Notes under the pieces: generated by a model
Database searches by the model: none
What the model was told of the DNA's origin: nothing
Seen by the model: the letters and a program-made list of their open reading frames with translations, nothing else
Assembly (NCBI RefSeq): GCF_038618305.1
Contig: NZ_CP152017.1
Span: forward strand, 1,155,501 to 1,219,500
DNA: 64,000 nucleotides
DNA from: Sporosarcina sp. FSL K6-2383
GTDB lineage: Bacteria; Bacillota; Bacilli; Bacillales_A; Planococcaceae
Direction of reading: 5' to 3'
Made by a program: the position numbers and the translations under genes
In this document: positions 62,665 through 64,000 of the stretch, one piece after another
How the letters are laid out: each line of letters begins with the position of its first letter
How positions within the stretch are numbered: position 1 is the stretch's first letter

Positions 62665-62751
62665 TAGGTCACTGAAACCATTCGCGTCCTTCCGCGAATT
62701 GTAGCAGTGCCTAGTTCCCGCATAGTTAGACCGGCCACCCGCCGGTCTTTT
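62665..62751 (+). terminator. Structured region and intrinsic terminator between yviE and fliW
   Basis: The terminator is AGACCGGC/GCCGGTCT (62728-62748) followed by TTTTG. Directly upstream is a larger two-tier stem, CTAGG.CACTG/CAGTGCCTAG (62665-62714), enclosing ATTCGCG/CGCGAAT. Such nested structure before a terminator suggests a possible attenuator, though a chance pairing is not excluded. Confidence 0.7.
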
Positions 62752-62810
62752 GTTATTACTAAAACAATGCTATTCTAACAATAAGAACAATAAAATGAGG
62801 AGTGACCTAT

Positions 62811-63257
62811 ATGCAAATCCAAACAAAATTTCACGGCGAACTCACCATCCAACCTGACCAAATATGGAACCTTCCAAAAGGATTGCCAGGCTTCGAGAAC
62901 GAAAATCAATTCACGCTACTACCAATTGAAGGGAATGGCATATTCCAAGTCTTACAATCTACTCAAACACCAACTACAGCATTTATCGTCGCGAACCCAT
63001 ACACGCTAGTCGATGATTATAGCTTTGACGTCGATGAACCAACCGTTAATCTACTAAGCATCGAAAGTGAACAAGACGTCTTTATACTCAGCGTCATCTC
63101 ACTCAAAGATCCATTCGAATCATCAACCATCAACTTACAAGCACCACTTATTTTCCAATCAATTACAAAAAAGGCAAGACAAATGATCTTGAACGACAAC
63201 AAATACTCATTACGTCATCCAATCGGTACACTAACGGCCGAAAAAGGGGGCAACTAA
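62811..63257 (+). CDS. fliW: Flagellar assembly factor FliW
   Basis: A 148-aa protein that binds flagellin and, when free, sequesters CsrA, relieving repression of hag. Typical sequence is MQIQTKFHGELTIQPDQIW, LPKGLPGFENENQFTLLPI, FIVANPYTLVDDYSFDV. ATG 62811 has GAGGAG 8 bases upstream; the GTG at 62802 overlaps it. Its stop is one base before csrA. Confidence 0.95.
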   Translation: MQIQTKFHGELTIQPDQIWNLPKGLPGFENENQFTLLPIEGNGIFQVLQSTQTPTTAFIVANPYTLVDDYSFDVDEPTVNLLSIESEQDVFILSVISLKDPFESSTINLQAPLIFQSITKKARQMILNDNKYSLRHPIGTLTAEKGGN

Positions 63258-63258
63258 C

Positions 63259-63480
63259 ATGCTTGTACTTTCAAGAAAAGTGAACGAAACCATCAAAATC
63301 GGTGACGACATCGAAATTCGTATACTTGAAGTAAAAGGGGATACCATACGTATCGGTGTTGATGCACCGAAATCTGTTGATATCCTACGAGGGGAGTTGG
63401 TGCTCTCTATTTCTGAAACGAATACAGAGGCAACAGCACTTGATAGCTCATTATTTTCACAACTAACAAAGAAAAAATAA
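63259..63480 (+). CDS. csrA: Carbon storage regulator CsrA
   Basis: A 73-aa RNA-binding regulator: MLVLSRKVNETIKIGDDIEIRIL, VKGDTIRIGVDAPKSVDILRGEL. It represses translation of hag by binding GGA-containing hairpins in its leader, where such sites are seen (63592-63628). AAGGGGG precedes the ATG. Confidence 0.96.
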   Translation: MLVLSRKVNETIKIGDDIEIRILEVKGDTIRIGVDAPKSVDILRGELVLSISETNTEATALDSSLFSQLTKKK

Positions 63481-63498
63481 AAACTTTTAAAGAAAAGC

Positions 63499-63525
63499 TA
63501 AACACTTACACGTCCCATCCGATAT
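63499..63525 (+). promoter_or_regulatory. Sigma-D promoter of hag
   Basis: TAAA at 63499-63502, exactly 15 bases, then TCCGATAT at 63518-63525. One base differs from the GCCGATAT consensus. Confidence 0.88.
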
Positions 63526-63591
63526 AACTATTGTAAGCGGCAGTAAGGCGTTCGGCCGGCACTTTACTCCGCGAGCAACAACCAAAAATTA

Positions 63592-63628
63592 GGTTCACAT
63601 GGATGTGAACCACATACACTCAAGGAGG
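63592..63628 (+). promoter_or_regulatory. CsrA-binding sites in the hag leader
   Basis: GGTTCACA pairs with TGTGAACC around the loop TGGA (63600-63603), presenting GGA as CsrA requires. A second GGA lies in the AAGGAGG ribosome site at 63622-63628. This two-site layout is that of the B. subtilis hag leader. Confidence 0.8.
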
Positions 63629-63637
63629 AAATTAAAC

Positions 63638-64000
63638 ATGAGAATTAATCACAACATCGCAGCACTTAACACACACCGTCAGTTAACTACGAACAACAAT
63701 TCAGCTTCTAAAAACTTGGAGAAACTATCTTCAGGTCTTAAAATCAACCGTGCAGGAGACGACGCAGCAGGTCTTGCAATTTCTGAAAAAATGCGTAACC
63801 AAATCCGCGGTATGGAGCAAGCTTCTACAAACGCACAAGACGGAATTTCACTTATACAAACAGCTGAAGGTGCATTGAACGAAACACACGCAATGCTACA
63901 ACGTATGGCTGAGTTGTATACAAAAGCAGGTAACGAAACACTCACAGCAGAGGATAACGATAAAATTCAAGCTGAAATTACACAATTAACAGAACAAATT
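63638..64000 (+). CDS. hag: Flagellin Hag, N-terminal fragment
   Basis: The window ends inside this gene; 121 codons are present. It has the invariant N-terminus MRINHNIAALNTHRQL, then KNLEKLSSGLKINRAGDDAA, MRNQIRGMEQASTNAQDGIS and TAEGALNETHAMLQRM. These form the conserved D0/D1 helices. AAGGAGG lies 9 bases upstream of the ATG. Control is by sigma-D (promoter at 63499) and CsrA (sites at 63592-63628). Confidence 0.96.
   Translation, partial: MRINHNIAALNTHRQLTTNNNSASKNLEKLSSGLKINRAGDDAAGLAISEKMRNQIRGMEQASTNAQDGISLIQTAEGALNETHAMLQRMAELYTKAGNETLTAEDNDKIQAEITQLTEQI

Overview
The window is a chromosomal segment of a low-GC, Gram-positive, motile, spore-forming bacterium of the order Bacillales. 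The best guess is Planococcaceae (Sporosarcina-like). Supporting content is comK, comFA/FB/FC, degS-degU, sigma-D-type promoters before flgM and the flagellin gene, a CotH spore-coat kinase, tagO and LCP wall genes, coproporphyrin-type hemEHY, and a SecA2 plus S-layer assembly (Slap) pair. The genus is an impression, not a computed assignment.

Layout. 1-7 kb: the end of a SulP permease gene, a BMP lipoprotein followed by a chemoreceptor, a complete ECF transporter cassette (S, T and a fused double ATPase), and a LysM-NlpC/P60 wall hydrolase. 7-17 kb: two more chemoreceptors, an ACT-domain malic enzyme, a b(o/a)3-type cytochrome oxidase operon (including a 50-aa subunit IIa), and a second NlpC/P60 enzyme. 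17-26 kb: slap-secA2, tagO, an LCP ligase, yvyE, degS-degU and a lipoprotein. 27-36 kb: comK, an M20 amidohydrolase, hmoB divergent from hemEHY, two yhfH copies (one broken), lplJ and a large tandem repeat. 36-43 kb: a Bce-type peptide-sensing and resistance module and a FadR-controlled acyl-CoA ligase. 42-48 kb: cotH divergent from a Cys/Arg-rich small protein, a fused MntA-HepT protein, and citR/citA. 48-55 kb: an S9 peptidase, GNAT, comFB, enoyl-CoA hydratase and an EAL-HDOD protein. 55-64 kb: degV-comFA-comFC-yvyF-flgM-flgN-flgK-flgL-yviE-fliW-csrA-hag (flagellin cut by the window end).

How it fits together. In Bacillus subtilis, as recalled, yvyE-degSU and degV-comF-flgM-...-hag form one continuous block. 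Here that block is split by about 29 kb, and comFB has moved out of the comF operon. FlgM/sigma-D, FliW/CsrA and a CsrA-type hairpin in the hag leader form the expected flagellin control circuit. TagO and the LCP protein start and finish wall teichoic acid attachment, while the NlpC/P60 enzymes, SecA2 and Slap add further cell-surface functions.

The most interesting parts are: (i) a cotH gene divergent from a Cys/Arg/Ser/Asn-rich candidate substrate, mirroring cotG-cotH of B. subtilis; (ii) MntA antitoxin and HepT toxin domains in one polypeptide; (iii) three copies of a hairpin-rich intergenic element with compensatory base changes, one carrying two copies of a second module; (iv) a 93-bp structured insertion in a duplicated yhfH gene; and (v) three minisatellite loci sharing a roughly 21-bp core. 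No rRNA, tRNA, CRISPR array or intact insertion sequence was recognised.
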